Source: CAVZVW01 sp963778845
Lineage (GTDB): Bacteria > Actinomycetota > Actinomycetes > Actinomycetales > Kineosporiaceae
Assembly (NCBI GenBank): GCA_963778845.1
Contig: CAVZVW010000009.1
Coordinates: 1,736,001 to 1,800,000 of the forward strand
DNA: 64,000 nucleotides
Direction of reading: 5' to 3'
This document shows, piece by piece, positions 24,034-33,126 of the stretch (position 1 is its first letter; each line of letters opens with the position of its first letter). Below the pieces are notes generated by a model, which was given only the letters and a program-made list of their open reading frames with translations, was not told the DNA's origin and did no database searches. A program made the translations under genes and the position numbers.

Positions 24034-25422
24034 ATGAACCAGGATCGGGCCAACGGTCGCGCGCTCACCCGTCGCGACCTGCTGCGTCTCGGGGTCACGA
24101 TCGGGGGCACCGCCGCCGGGCTACCACTGCTCAGCGCCTGCGGCGGCTCGTCGAGCGGCGCAGCCGCCTCTAGCACCTCGGCCGCCACGAGCGCGGGCAG
24201 CCCGTCCGCGAGCACCGGCGGCAAGCTCGTCATCGGGGCCTTCGAGGACGGCGCGCTCGTGCCGTTCAAGCAGACGATCCTGCCGCTGTTCGAGCAGGCC
24301 ACAGGCATCAAGGTCGAGTTCCTGACCGAGCCGTACGACTCGTTCTTCTCCAAGGCGTTCCAGGACGGGCAGTCCAAGGCCGGGCAGTACGACATCTACA
24401 TCATGGACGACCCGTGGATCCCGCAGTACGCCGCCGCGGGCATCCTCGAGGACCTCGGCGCGCACGGCATCCAGGCCGACGCCGACTACGCCCCGGCGTT
24501 CGCCGAGCTCGGCTACTGGCCCCCGCAGAAGGGCCCGCGCGTCAAGGGGTTCGAGAACGAGCAACCGAAGCTCATCGCCCTGCCGACGATCGGCGACCTG
24601 CAGACCATGACCTACCGCAACGACGTCTTCGCCTCTGCCCCCGCGACGTGGGACGAGCTCGTGACGACCGCGAAGGCGGCGATGGCGGCCAAGAAGGTCA
24701 AGTACGGGTTCGTGTTCCGCGGCGTCAAGGGCAACCCGATCGTGACGTCGTTCTACCCGATCCTGCTGTCCTTCGGCGCCACCATCTTCGACGACAAGTG
24801 GATCCCGACCTTCAACTCCACCGAGGGCAAGGCGGCCGCCGACTTCTTCGTCGGCACGCTGAAGTCCATCGCACCGCCCGGGGTCGCCGAGTTCGACTCC
24901 GACCAGGAGGGTGCGGCCATCCTCGGCGGCGACGCGGCCGCGATCATCCAATACTCCGGCAACGCCATCAAGTCCGACGACGCGTCGCAGTCCAAGGAGG
25001 TGGGCAAGCTCGACTTCGCGGTGGTGCCCAAGCAGACCGCCGCGCTGGCGCAGATCGGCATCTTCATCCACGGTGTCTCCGCCTCCGCGCCGAACAAGGA
25101 CAACGCCATCACGTTCATGAAGTGGTTCGGCTCCAACGACACCCAGACGGCGCTTGCTCGCTCCGGTGACCTGCCCGTCAAGATCCCTGCGTTCTCGGAC
25201 CCGCAGGCGGTGAAGGACCACCGGCTTCTGCCGACCGCCCTGGCCCAGCTGCAGAGTGGCGCCCAGGCTCGCCCACGCACACCGGACTGGGCGAAGGTGG
25301 AGTCGATCCTGGGCACTGAGCTCAACACGGCCCTCGTGGCCGGCAAGGGCGGTGGCGCGGCCATGGACTCCGCGGCCAAGCAGGTCAAGGACTACCTGAC
25401 CGCCCAGGGCTACTACGCCTGA
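24034..25422 (+). CDS. carbohydrate-binding lipoprotein of ABC importer
   Basis: This 462-residue extracellular solute-binding protein (family 1) has a Tat-type signal, TRRDLLRLGVTIGGTAAG, ending in the lipobox LLSACGG. It is therefore probably exported folded and lipid-anchored. A Ser/Ala linker follows. The mature domain begins KLVIGAFEDGALVPFKQTILP and contains the typical YDIYIMDDPWIPQYAAAGIL. ATG 24034 has AGAAGGAAGGA upstream. It delivers substrate to the permeases encoded next. Confidence 0.93.
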   Translation: MNQDRANGRALTRRDLLRLGVTIGGTAAGLPLLSACGGSSSGAAASSTSAATSAGSPSASTGGKLVIGAFEDGALVPFKQTILPLFEQATGIKVEFLTEPYDSFFSKAFQDGQSKAGQYDIYIMDDPWIPQYAAAGILEDLGAHGIQADADYAPAFAELGYWPPQKGPRVKGFENEQPKLIALPTIGDLQTMTYRNDVFASAPATWDELVTTAKAAMAAKKVKYGFVFRGVKGNPIVTSFYPILLSFGATIFDDKWIPTFNSTEGKAAADFFVGTLKSIAPPGVAEFDSDQEGAAILGGDAAAIIQYSGNAIKSDDASQSKEVGKLDFAVVPKQTAALAQIGIFIHGVSASAPNKDNAITFMKWFGSNDTQTALARSGDLPVKIPAFSDPQAVKDHRLLPTALAQLQSGAQARPRTPDWAKVESILGTELNTALVAGKGGGAAMDSAAKQVKDYLTAQGYYA

Positions 25423-25428
25423 CGCGTC

Positions 25429-26337
25429 GTGGCAGCCCAGACGGCGCAGGCGCCGCCGCGGCGGGTGATCCGCGGCGGCGGGCTCGACCGCGCCCTGCCG
25501 TACCTGCTGCTGGCACCGACCCTGTTCCTGGTGCTGGCGGTGCTGGTGTACCCGCTGATCGACGGCTTCCGCACGAGCACCGGGTTCTACCGCTTCGGCC
25601 GGCGCCTGCGCTCTGTGGGCCTGGACAACTACGTCAACGCCCTGCACGACAAGGCCTTCATCGACTCGGTGGTGACCACGGCGGAGTTCGTGTTCTTCGC
25701 CGTGGTCCTCGAGACGGCGCTCGGCCTGGCTCTGGCCCTGCTGTGCGCTCGCGAGGTGCGGCTCATCCGAGCGGTGCGGGGCACGCTGATCCTGCCCATG
25801 ATCGTGACCCCCGTGGTGGTCGGGATCGTGTTCCGGCTCATCTACGCCTCGGACGTCGGCCTGCTCGCCTCGATCGCGAAGGCGGTCGGGCTCGACCCGC
25901 CGCAGATCCTGGGCAGCCCGCGTGCAGCGTTCGCGGGCCTGGTGATGCTCGACGTCTGGGAGTGGACGCCGCTGCTCTTCCTCATCCTGCTCGCCGGCAT
26001 CCAGTCCCTGCCGGTCGAGCCGTTCGAGGCGGCCAAGGTGGACGGCGCAGGGGCCTGGCGCACGTTCGTCGACCACACGCTGCCTATGCTTCGCCCGACC
26101 ATCCTCGTCGCGGTCACGCTGCGCACCATCGACGCCCTGACCACGTTCGACCAGGTGTACGTGCTGACCCGGGGCGGCCCCGGCACGGCCACACAGCTCG
26201 TGTCGATCTACGGGTACCAGACGTTCTTCAGCTTCCAGCAGTTCGGCTACGCAGCAGCACTCCTGCTCATGGTCGCCCTCGTCGTGATCGCCGCCGCGGG
26301 CTTCGCCGTGGGGCTCATGCGCAGGAGGACGGCGTGA
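25429..26337 (+). CDS. carbohydrate ABC importer permease 1
   Basis: This 302-residue MalF/UgpA-type permease has six transmembrane helices, the first at about 22-45. The EAA loop that contacts the ATPase is seen as PVEPFEAAKVDGAGAWRTF. GTG 25429 lies 6 nt after the binding-protein stop. Its end overlaps the second permease as GTGA. Confidence 0.93.
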   Translation: MAAQTAQAPPRRVIRGGGLDRALPYLLLAPTLFLVLAVLVYPLIDGFRTSTGFYRFGRRLRSVGLDNYVNALHDKAFIDSVVTTAEFVFFAVVLETALGLALALLCAREVRLIRAVRGTLILPMIVTPVVVGIVFRLIYASDVGLLASIAKAVGLDPPQILGSPRAAFAGLVMLDVWEWTPLLFLILLAGIQSLPVEPFEAAKVDGAGAWRTFVDHTLPMLRPTILVAVTLRTIDALTTFDQVYVLTRGGPGTATQLVSIYGYQTFFSFQQFGYAAALLLMVALVVIAAAGFAVGLMRRRTA

Positions 26338-27218
26338 GCGCGCGCGCGCCGTCCTCCTCGCCCGAGCGGGGGCTCACCGACCCCGGCGGTGGCGGGCGGG
26401 GCGTGCGCAGGGCGGGGTTCATGTCGGCGGTCGTGGTGGCGATCATGGTCGCCGTCATCCCGCTGCTGTGGATGCTCTCCACCTCGGTCAAGACCAACCG
26501 CGAGATCACCCAGGACGGCACGCTGCTGCCGCACTCGTTCACGTGGGACAACTACTCCAGCCTCTTCAACGGGCGCTCGTTCGGCTCGTACCTGACCAAC
26601 TCGGTCGTCGTGACGTTCGCCAGCGTCGGGATCGCCCTCGTGCTCGGCACGCAGGCCGCCTACGCGCTGGCCCGGTTCCATCTCTGGCACGGGATGGAGC
26701 GCTACGTCGCCTTCGGCCTGCTGGTGACCAGGATCCTGCCCCCCATCGTGATCATCATCCCGGTGTTCCTCCTGTTCGAGACGGCCGGGATCCTCAACAC
26801 CCGCCTCGGCCTGATCGTGGTGTACGCGGCCTTCAACGTCGCCGTCGTCGTGTGGATGATGGAGAGCTTCTTCCGGGAGATCCCCGTGGACCTGGAAGAG
26901 GCTGCCATGGTCGACGGGGACACCCGCTTCACCGCCTTCCGGCGCATCGTGCTGCCCCTGGCAGCGCCAGGGCTGGTCGCGACCGGCATCTTCGCGGTGA
27001 TCGTGACCTACAACGAGTTTCTCTTCGCTCTCGTGCTCACCTCGACACCGACCGCGGAGACCATGCCCGTCGGAGCCGCGACCCTGATCGGCCGGATCAA
27101 CGTCGACTGGGGAGCGATGAGCGCCGCGGGAGTGGTGGGGGCCCTCCCGATCGTCGTGTTCTCGATGCTGGTGCAGAAGCACCTCGTGCGCGGGCTCACG
27201 ATCGGTGCGGTGAAGTGA
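26334..27218 (+). CDS. carbohydrate ABC importer permease 2
   Basis: This 294-residue MalG/UgpE-type permease has six helices, the first being FMSAVVVAIMVAVIPLLWML. The EAA loop is PVDLEEAAMVDGDTRFTAF, and the C-terminus (KHLVRGLTIGAVK) is typical of this subunit. GTG 26334 overlaps the first permease by 4 nt, so the pair is co-translated. The much longer open frame upstream is an out-of-frame reading of permease 1. Confidence 0.93.
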   Translation: MSARAPSSSPERGLTDPGGGGRGVRRAGFMSAVVVAIMVAVIPLLWMLSTSVKTNREITQDGTLLPHSFTWDNYSSLFNGRSFGSYLTNSVVVTFASVGIALVLGTQAAYALARFHLWHGMERYVAFGLLVTRILPPIVIIIPVFLLFETAGILNTRLGLIVVYAAFNVAVVVWMMESFFREIPVDLEEAAMVDGDTRFTAFRRIVLPLAAPGLVATGIFAVIVTYNEFLFALVLTSTPTAETMPVGAATLIGRINVDWGAMSAAGVVGALPIVVFSMLVQKHLVRGLTIGAVK

Positions 27219-27273
27219 GACCCGCCGCCCGCCCCCGACATGGTGGCCCGACCCCGAACACCGTGAGGACGAC

Positions 27274-28323
27274 ATGACCAGCCAGCAGAGCCCTACCAGC
27301 CAGCAGAGCCCGCCAGCAGAGCCCACCAGCCAGCAGAGCCCTACCAGCCAGCAGAGCCCTACCAGCCAGCAGAGCGCTACCGGCCGGCACCGCGTGGCCG
27401 GCCCGCCCCAGATCGTCGTCGCGAACGCCCCGATCAGCTACGGGGCCTTCGAGCTGACAGTCGGCGTCGACCCGAACACCCCGCACGGCGTCAGCGTGCT
27501 CGACGAGGTGCAGGCATCTGGCTTCGCGGGCATCGACCTGGGACCTGTGGGTTACCTGGGCACCGGCGCCGAGCTCGGCGAGCGGCTGGCCGCTCGCGGG
27601 CTCGGCCTGGCGGGGGGCTACCTCGAGCTCCCGTACGCCGAGGCCGACGCCCTCGCGGAGCGCCTGCCGGAGCTCGACGCCATGCTCGACACGTTCGACG
27701 CCGCGGCGCCGCACCTCACCGGCCCGCGGCCGCGGCCGACCATCGCCGACGCGGGGAGCCCGCAACGGCGGGCGAGGCCGGGCCGCGCTCACGCCGACTA
27801 CGCGCTCGGCCTGGACACGGACGCCTGGAAGCGCTTCGGTGTGGGTCTGCGCGCGGCGGTGCAACGCTGCCGGGACCGCGGCTACGAACCGACGTTCCAC
27901 CACGAGACCGGGACCTACGTGGAGGCCGTCTGGGAGATCGAGAGGGTCCTCGAGCTGAGCGACGTCGGCTTGTGCCTGGACACAGGCCACCTGTTCCTTG
28001 GCGGCGGGGACCCGGCGACCCAGCTCGCGGCCTGGAGCGGGCGGGTGAACCACGTGCATCTCAAGGACGCCAGCCGCGCCGTCATCGAGCAGATCATCGC
28101 CGACGAGGCCCCCACGGAGGAGATCTGGCGCCGTGAGGCGTTCCCGCCGCTGGGCGAGGGCGACGCCGGGGTTGCTCGCGTGGTGGAGATCCTCGTGGAG
28201 TCCGACTTCACCGGTTGGCTGGTCGTCGAGCAGGACATCATGCCGCAGACCGCCGAGCGCTTCGCCCAGGCCGTGGCGCACCAGCACGCCAACCGCGAGT
28301 TCCTGCGCGGTCTCGGCGTCTGA
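27274..28323 (+). CDS. TIM-barrel isomerase (inosose dehydratase-like) with repeat tail
   Basis: This 349-residue AP-endonuclease-2-type TIM barrel resembles inosose dehydratase. The conserved start is IVVANAPISYGAFELTVG, with metal-site segments PTFHHETGTYVEA, LCLDTGHLFLGGGD and VNHVHLKDA, and a final LVVEQDIMP. Before the barrel lie about 35 residues of Thr-Ser-Gln-Gln-Ser-Pro repeats, which are unusual for a cytoplasmic enzyme. ATG 27274 has TGAGGACG upstream. GTG 27394, just after the repeats, is a possible internal start. It closes the operon and is convergent with the Ehr cluster. Confidence 0.88.
   Translation: MTSQQSPTSQQSPPAEPTSQQSPTSQQSPTSQQSATGRHRVAGPPQIVVANAPISYGAFELTVGVDPNTPHGVSVLDEVQASGFAGIDLGPVGYLGTGAELGERLAARGLGLAGGYLELPYAEADALAERLPELDAMLDTFDAAAPHLTGPRPRPTIADAGSPQRRARPGRAHADYALGLDTDAWKRFGVGLRAAVQRCRDRGYEPTFHHETGTYVEAVWEIERVLELSDVGLCLDTGHLFLGGGDPATQLAAWSGRVNHVHLKDASRAVIEQIIADEAPTEEIWRREAFPPLGEGDAGVARVVEILVESDFTGWLVVEQDIMPQTAERFAQAVAHQHANREFLRGLGV
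27277..27378. repeat. 18-bp tandem repeats encoding TSQQSP
   Basis: Five 18-bp units close to ACCAGCCAGCAGAGCCCT run from 27277 to 27378, interrupted by one 12-bp partial unit (27313-27324). All keep the reading frame of the isomerase gene. Confidence 0.92.
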
Positions 28324-28330
28324 CCGCAGA

Positions 28331-28358
28331 CTCGCACCGGTCAGCCGCAGTGTGCGAG
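28331..28358. terminator. weak hairpin between convergent operons
   Basis: CTCGCAC (28331-28337) pairs with GTGCGAG (28352-28358) in the 131-nt spacer between the convergent isomerase and Hyf-like operons. It has a 14-nt loop and no U-tract, so termination is only possible. Confidence 0.3.
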
Positions 28359-28454
28359 AGGGGTGTCGCCGTATGACCCCCGAACTCGCACGCTCTCACC
28401 GAAGCCTGGCGGCAGGGTCCCGTGCACGACGAGGCTGCCCGTGATCGGCCGGGC

Positions 28455-30038
28455 CTACAGGTCGTTGCCCGCGTAGGACTGGTTGAAACTCTTGTTGGCC
28501 AGGGGGAAGTCGGGGACGATCGTGTCCCTCAACGCCACCGGCAGCGCAGGCCAGGTGAAGAAGGAGGGGTCGACGACCTTCACCCGCGCCAGGGTGCCGT
28601 CCGGTCCCACCTCGACGCGGTGGCACGCCGTGCCGCGCCACGCCTCCACCAGGGACAGGCCGACACCCTGCCCCCCACTCGGCCGGGCCTGCCCCCCACC
28701 CGGCCGGCCCTGCCGCCCGCCCTGCTCACCCCGCGCGTCACCGCCGCGGCCGACGCCGGTCGGCTCCACATCGCCGCTCACGGCCGACCCCACCCGCGCG
28801 ACAAGGTGCTCGACCAGGTCGGTCGACATCGCCACCTCGCGGGCCCGCACAAGAAGTCGCGCGAGGACGTCCCCGCCCTGCTCGACGACGGGTTCGAACG
28901 CCTCACCCAGGTCGGCGAAGGGGTGCTCCACCCGTGCGTCGACCAGGTGACCGCTGGCCCGGGCCACGTACCCGAGCGCGCCGATCCGCTCGGAGTGCTC
29001 ACGGGACAGCACCGCCGTTCCGGTCAGCCGGTCCGCCACGATGCTGTGGTCCAGCGCGATCGCGACCACCTCGGCCAGGTCGCTGGCGCACTGCCGCACC
29101 ACCGCGACGTCCGGCGACGCCAGCAGCCTCGACCCTCCAACCACGACGCCCCCGCGCAGCAGCCGATGCCCGGTGGTCGCCGCGTTCACCCGCAACAGCC
29201 GCTCGCGCAGTCGCTGGGTGTGGGCGTGGGCGATCCCGTAGGCGACGTCGTTGAGGATCGCGCCGATGTCGCCCACGTGGTTGTAGAGGCGCTCCAGCTC
29301 CAGCAGCATCGCGCGCACCAGCCGGTCGCGTTCGCCGACCTCGACGCCCAGCGCCTCCTCGACCGCCATCGCGTAGGCCAGCCCGTGGCCCACGGCGGTG
29401 TCGCCGCTGACACGTTCGGCCAGCTCCATGCCGGCATCCGGGAGCCTGCCCTCGAAGAGCTTCTCGACGCCGCGGTGCAGGAACCACAGCCGCGCCTTCA
29501 TCCGGATGATCGTCTCCCCCATCACCGAGAACCGGAAGTGGCCCGGCTCGATGAGCCCGGCGTGCACCGGGCCGACGGGGATCTCGTAGACCCCCTCACC
29601 GGCGACCTCGAGGAAGGGGAACGACCCGACGTCGGGCTCGAACGGTGGCGGGGTGGCGTCGTCGTGGCGCATCGGGTACCACCCCTGCGGCCAGTGGCCG
29701 TGCTTGACGAGCCTTGACGGCTGAGGATGCCCGCGGGAAGGGATGCCGAACAGGTCGGCGACCTCGCGCTCGAAACGCCCTCCCGTGTAGGAGATGCCGG
29801 CGATCGTCGGCACCCAGGCGTCGGCTTCGGGCATGTCGACCACGAGCTCCGCGCGGGCGCCGTCCCCGCGGGCGAAGGCATACGCCACCTGGAACGCCCC
29901 CGGCGGCGCAGACCCCGCTACGAGAGCCAGCCGGTAGCCCTGGCCGAGCAGGTGGGACGCCGCCGCGACGAGCCCTTCGCGAGCCACCGCCTGTCGCTGC
30001 ACCCCCGGCGCCGGACCAGGCGTGCAGGGCGCGCTCAT
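28455..30038 (-). CDS. hyfG: Hyf/HycE-like large subunit lacking NiFe cysteines (Ehr complex)
   Basis: The 527 residues fuse a NuoC-like domain (about 1-150, ending FGIPSRGHPQPSRLVKHGHW) to a NuoD/hydrogenase-large domain (PVGPVHAGLIEPGHFRFSV onward). The two CxxC motifs that hold NiFe in true group-4 hydrogenases are absent: the first reads ERVSGDTAVGHG and the C-terminus ends NKSFNQSYAGNDL. This matches energy-converting hydrogenase-related (Ehr) complexes, whose reaction is unknown. A Gly/Arg/Gln-rich insert of about 35 residues (near 435-465) is unusual. ATG 30038 overlaps the upstream subunit stop. It is the last gene of the six-gene operon. Confidence 0.88.
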   Translation of the reverse strand: MSAPCTPGPAPGVQRQAVAREGLVAAASHLLGQGYRLALVAGSAPPGAFQVAYAFARGDGARAELVVDMPEADAWVPTIAGISYTGGRFEREVADLFGIPSRGHPQPSRLVKHGHWPQGWYPMRHDDATPPPFEPDVGSFPFLEVAGEGVYEIPVGPVHAGLIEPGHFRFSVMGETIIRMKARLWFLHRGVEKLFEGRLPDAGMELAERVSGDTAVGHGLAYAMAVEEALGVEVGERDRLVRAMLLELERLYNHVGDIGAILNDVAYGIAHAHTQRLRERLLRVNAATTGHRLLRGGVVVGGSRLLASPDVAVVRQCASDLAEVVAIALDHSIVADRLTGTAVLSREHSERIGALGYVARASGHLVDARVEHPFADLGEAFEPVVEQGGDVLARLLVRAREVAMSTDLVEHLVARVGSAVSGDVEPTGVGRGGDARGEQGGRQGRPGGGQARPSGGQGVGLSLVEAWRGTACHRVEVGPDGTLARVKVVDPSFFTWPALPVALRDTIVPDFPLANKSFNQSYAGNDL

Positions 30039-31498
30039 GTGCCGGCCCCCAGCACCGCGACCGCTCGGGCCAGGACGCCGGCCAGCGGCCAGGCGGCCAC
30101 GCCGATGAGTCCCGTCGCAGCCAGGGCGAGCCCCACCGGCAGCATCGGTCCCCCCGGGCGCAGGTCGACCGCACCGCCAGGCTCCTGCGTCGGCCCGAGG
30201 GTCATGGAGACCACCGGGCGCACAAGCCCCGCGAAGGCGACCAGCAGCAGGACCACGGCGGCGCCGACAGCTGGACCGAACCCCCGCTGCAGGCCGGCGA
30301 ACAGCATGACCACCTCGGTGAAGAACAGCCCGGACGGTGGTATGCCCAGAAGCATCACGACGCAGGCGAGCAGCGGGACCGCCAGCCGCGGCCGGCGCCG
30401 TAGAAGGCCGTGGACGTCACCGATCCGGCTGCTGCCCTCGGCCGTGAGGATCCGGCCGGCCACGATGAACGCCGCGGCCTTGCTCAGCCCGTGCCCAAGC
30501 AGGTGCAGCAGGACCGCCGCCAGCGCGATCGGCCCGCCGATGGCCGCGCCCAGGCACACCAGCCCCATGTGCTCGATGCTCGAGTACGCCAGCAGCCGCT
30601 TGTAGTCGTGCTGGCGCAGCATCAGCAGGGCCGCGACCAGCAGGGAGAGCAAGCCGCATACCAGCAGCAGCCCACGCACCGTCGAACCGTGCCGCAGCGC
30701 GGCGTCCACCGACGCCAGCCGCAGGATCACCCCGAACGCTACGGCGAGCAGCACCCCCGACATCAGGCCCGAGACCGGCGCCGGTGCCTGGCTGTGCGCG
30801 TCGGGCAGCCAGCTGTGCAAGGGGGCCAGCCCCGCCTTCGTCGCGAAACCCAGGGCCGCCAACGCCAGCCCGGTGCGCGTGACCGTGGGGTCCAGGACCA
30901 GGTGCCCGGTCGTGAGCTGGACCCATGACAGCGTCGGCGCGCCGGCCGCCTGCGTCGCGGCATAGAGCAGCACCAGGCCGAGGAAGGCCACCGCCACCCC
31001 CACCGAACCCAGGACGACGTACTTCCATGCTGCCTCGAGCGCCCGCCGTCCCCCGGCGTGCCCCACGAGGAACGCGGTGGCGATCGTCGTCGCCTCCACC
31101 GCGACCCAGGCGACACCGAGGTTGTCGGCCACGAGTGCGAGCACCATCGCCGACAGGAAGCCGCACACCAGGGCGGCGTACCGGCCGCCACGCCCGGACT
31201 TGGCGCGCTCGGTGCTCATCCCGCCCCACGCCGCAGTCAGTGCCACCGCACCGACAACGCAGAGCAGGTAGGCGGCGAGGGCGTCCACACGCAGGAGGCC
31301 GCGGGCGGCCACCGCGACGGCCCCGTCGCGCACGACCACCAGCAACAGCACCGCACAGGCGAGGACGGCGCTGCTCGCGCCCACCTCGGCCCGGGGCAGC
31401 CAGCGCGACCGCGGCAGGGTCAGCGCGGCCACGCCGACCAGTGCCGGCAGCAGCACGACCGCCCACACCAGACCCCCGCCGACCCAGGTCTCGCTCAT
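30035..31498 (-). CDS. hyfF: antiporter-like membrane subunit (HyfF/NuoN type)
   Basis: This 487-residue, about 14-helix protein belongs to the proton-conducting Nuo/Mrp antiporter-like family. Characteristic are the helix GLAPLHSWLPDAHSQAPAPVSGLMSG, containing the loop and charged residues conserved in NuoL/M/N, and YKRLLAYSSIEHMGLVCLG. It is a candidate ion-translocating module of the Ehr-type complex. Its stop overlaps the next gene as ATGA. Confidence 0.9.
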   Translation of the reverse strand: MSETWVGGGLVWAVVLLPALVGVAALTLPRSRWLPRAEVGASSAVLACAVLLLVVVRDGAVAVAARGLLRVDALAAYLLCVVGAVALTAAWGGMSTERAKSGRGGRYAALVCGFLSAMVLALVADNLGVAWVAVEATTIATAFLVGHAGGRRALEAAWKYVVLGSVGVAVAFLGLVLLYAATQAAGAPTLSWVQLTTGHLVLDPTVTRTGLALAALGFATKAGLAPLHSWLPDAHSQAPAPVSGLMSGVLLAVAFGVILRLASVDAALRHGSTVRGLLLVCGLLSLLVAALLMLRQHDYKRLLAYSSIEHMGLVCLGAAIGGPIALAAVLLHLLGHGLSKAAAFIVAGRILTAEGSSRIGDVHGLLRRRPRLAVPLLACVVMLLGIPPSGLFFTEVVMLFAGLQRGFGPAVGAAVVLLLVAFAGLVRPVVSMTLGPTQEPGGAVDLRPGGPMLPVGLALAATGLIGVAAWPLAGVLARAVAVLGAGT

Positions 31499-31499
31499 G

Positions 31500-32174
31500 T
31501 CAGTCGTGCAGCTCCTTCAGGTCGTCGAGGTCCGTGCCGCCGAACGCCAGCACCATGCGTCCGCTGAGCACCTGCAGCACGAGCACCACGAGCAGGACGT
31601 CGAGGGAGACGCCGAGCTCCACCAGCAGGGGCACACCTCCGGCGGTGAGGAACGCGACCGTCGCGATCCCGTTGTCCAGCACCAGGAACCCGACGAGCTG
31701 CGACTGCGCGCGCCGACGCGTCGCAAGCACCAGGAAGCCGGTGAGCACCAGCGTCATGCCGACCGGGACGGCGCGCCCGGCCGGGCCAGGGACGAGCGCG
31801 GCGATCGGGCGGCTCACCAGGTAGGCGAGCGTGGCCAGGCCCACGGCGGCCAGCAGCCCCAGCGTCGGGTTGAGCCGCGTCGTCGCGGCCGCGGGCGGCC
31901 AGGTGCCGGCCGCCGCCTCGTCGGCGGCGCTCCTGGCCAGCAGCCGAGGCAGGGCGATGCCCTTGAGCACCAGCACGAGCACGGCGACCGCTGCCAGCTC
32001 CAGCGATGCCTGCTCGACCCCGATCACAGCCACCAGCCCCGCGAGGGCGACGCCCTGCAGGGCGAGGACCCGGGCGGAGGCCTGCAGCGAGCGGCGCCAC
32101 ACGATGAGCACCGCTGCGAGCAGCTCGATGCCGGCGAACGCCCCGACCAGCTCGCCGAACAGCTCCTGGCTCAT
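31500..32174 (-). CDS. hyfE: HyfE-like membrane subunit
   Basis: This 224-residue, six- or seven-helix membrane protein starts MSQELFGELVGAFAGIELLAAVLI and ends with the hydrophilic tail GGTDLDDLKELHD. Length, hydrophobic pattern and position between HyfC and HyfF match HyfE, which corresponds to NuoK-like subunits with extra helices. It abuts the hyfF start. Confidence 0.8.
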   Translation of the reverse strand: MSQELFGELVGAFAGIELLAAVLIVWRRSLQASARVLALQGVALAGLVAVIGVEQASLELAAVAVLVLVLKGIALPRLLARSAADEAAAGTWPPAAATTRLNPTLGLLAAVGLATLAYLVSRPIAALVPGPAGRAVPVGMTLVLTGFLVLATRRRAQSQLVGFLVLDNGIATVAFLTAGGVPLLVELGVSLDVLLVVLVLQVLSGRMVLAFGGTDLDDLKELHD

Positions 32175-32184
32175 CGCCGCCCCC

Positions 32185-33126
32185 TCAGCCGATCACGTAC
32201 GAGGCGGTCACGGCGAGGAACGCGAGCACGAACGAGCCGGCGAGCAGCTCCGGGACCCGGAACAGACGCACCTTCGCCAGCATCACCTCCCCGACGCCGA
32301 GCACCACGGCGAGGGCGCCAACCTTGCCGGCCAGAGCCAGCGCGGCAACGGCCAGCGCGAGCGGAGTGGCCTCGCGCGCGACTCCCCACGGGGCGAGCAG
32401 GTTCGCCACGAGCGCGACGAGCACGCTCAGCCGCACCCACGCCCCCAGCTCCACCCAGGCGAGGTCGCGGCCCGAGGTCTCCAGGACCATCGCCTCGTGC
32501 ACCATCGTGAGCTCCAGATGCGTCGCCGGGTTGTCCACCGGCAGCCGGCCTGTCTCGGCGAGGACCGCGACGACGAGCGCGACGACAGCCAGTAGGCTCG
32601 CCGGCGCGACGACGCTGTCGGGGGAGGCCAGCCTGGCGGCGACGATCGGGCCCAGCGCAGACGAACCTGTCGGCACGGAGATCGCGTAGACCGCGACCAG
32701 CACGGTCGGCTCCACCAGGGCCGCGATCATCATGTGGCGGCTGGAGCCCATTCCGCCGAACGCCGTGCCGGAGTCCAGGCCGAGTAGGGCCAGAGCGACT
32801 GTGCCGGCCAGGAGCACGGACACGACCACGAACAAGTCGCCGGGCACCAGTGGCAGGCCCTCGACACTCAGCAGCGGCACGAGGGCGGCGAGCAGCAGGC
32901 TCGACACGAGCAGCACCAGCGGCGCGAGCCACTGCACCGGGCTAGCCCCAGGCGCGCGGAGGGGCTCCTTCGCGGCGAGCTTGCGCAGGTCGCGCCACGG
33001 CTGGCCCACTCCTGCGCCGACGCGGCCCTCCAGCCGGGCGTGCACCTGCCTCACCAGGCCGACGACCGCGGGCGAGGCGGCGACCGCGAGGGCCACCTGC
33101 AGCGCGACCACCATCAGCACGGTCAC
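32185..33126 (-). CDS. hyfC: HyfC/NuoH-like membrane subunit
   Basis: This 313-residue, eight-helix subunit corresponds to NuoH/HyfC, which links the hydrophilic arm to the ion channels. The signature AETGRLPVDNPATHLELTMVHEAMVLE is almost identical to HyfC. GTG 33126 overlaps the hyfB stop as GTGA; the long open frame upstream is out-of-frame hyfB. Confidence 0.92.
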   Translation of the reverse strand: MTVLMVVALQVALAVAASPAVVGLVRQVHARLEGRVGAGVGQPWRDLRKLAAKEPLRAPGASPVQWLAPLVLLVSSLLLAALVPLLSVEGLPLVPGDLFVVVSVLLAGTVALALLGLDSGTAFGGMGSSRHMMIAALVEPTVLVAVYAISVPTGSSALGPIVAARLASPDSVVAPASLLAVVALVVAVLAETGRLPVDNPATHLELTMVHEAMVLETSGRDLAWVELGAWVRLSVLVALVANLLAPWGVAREATPLALAVAALALAGKVGALAVVLGVGEVMLAKVRLFRVPELLAGSFVLAFLAVTASYVIG

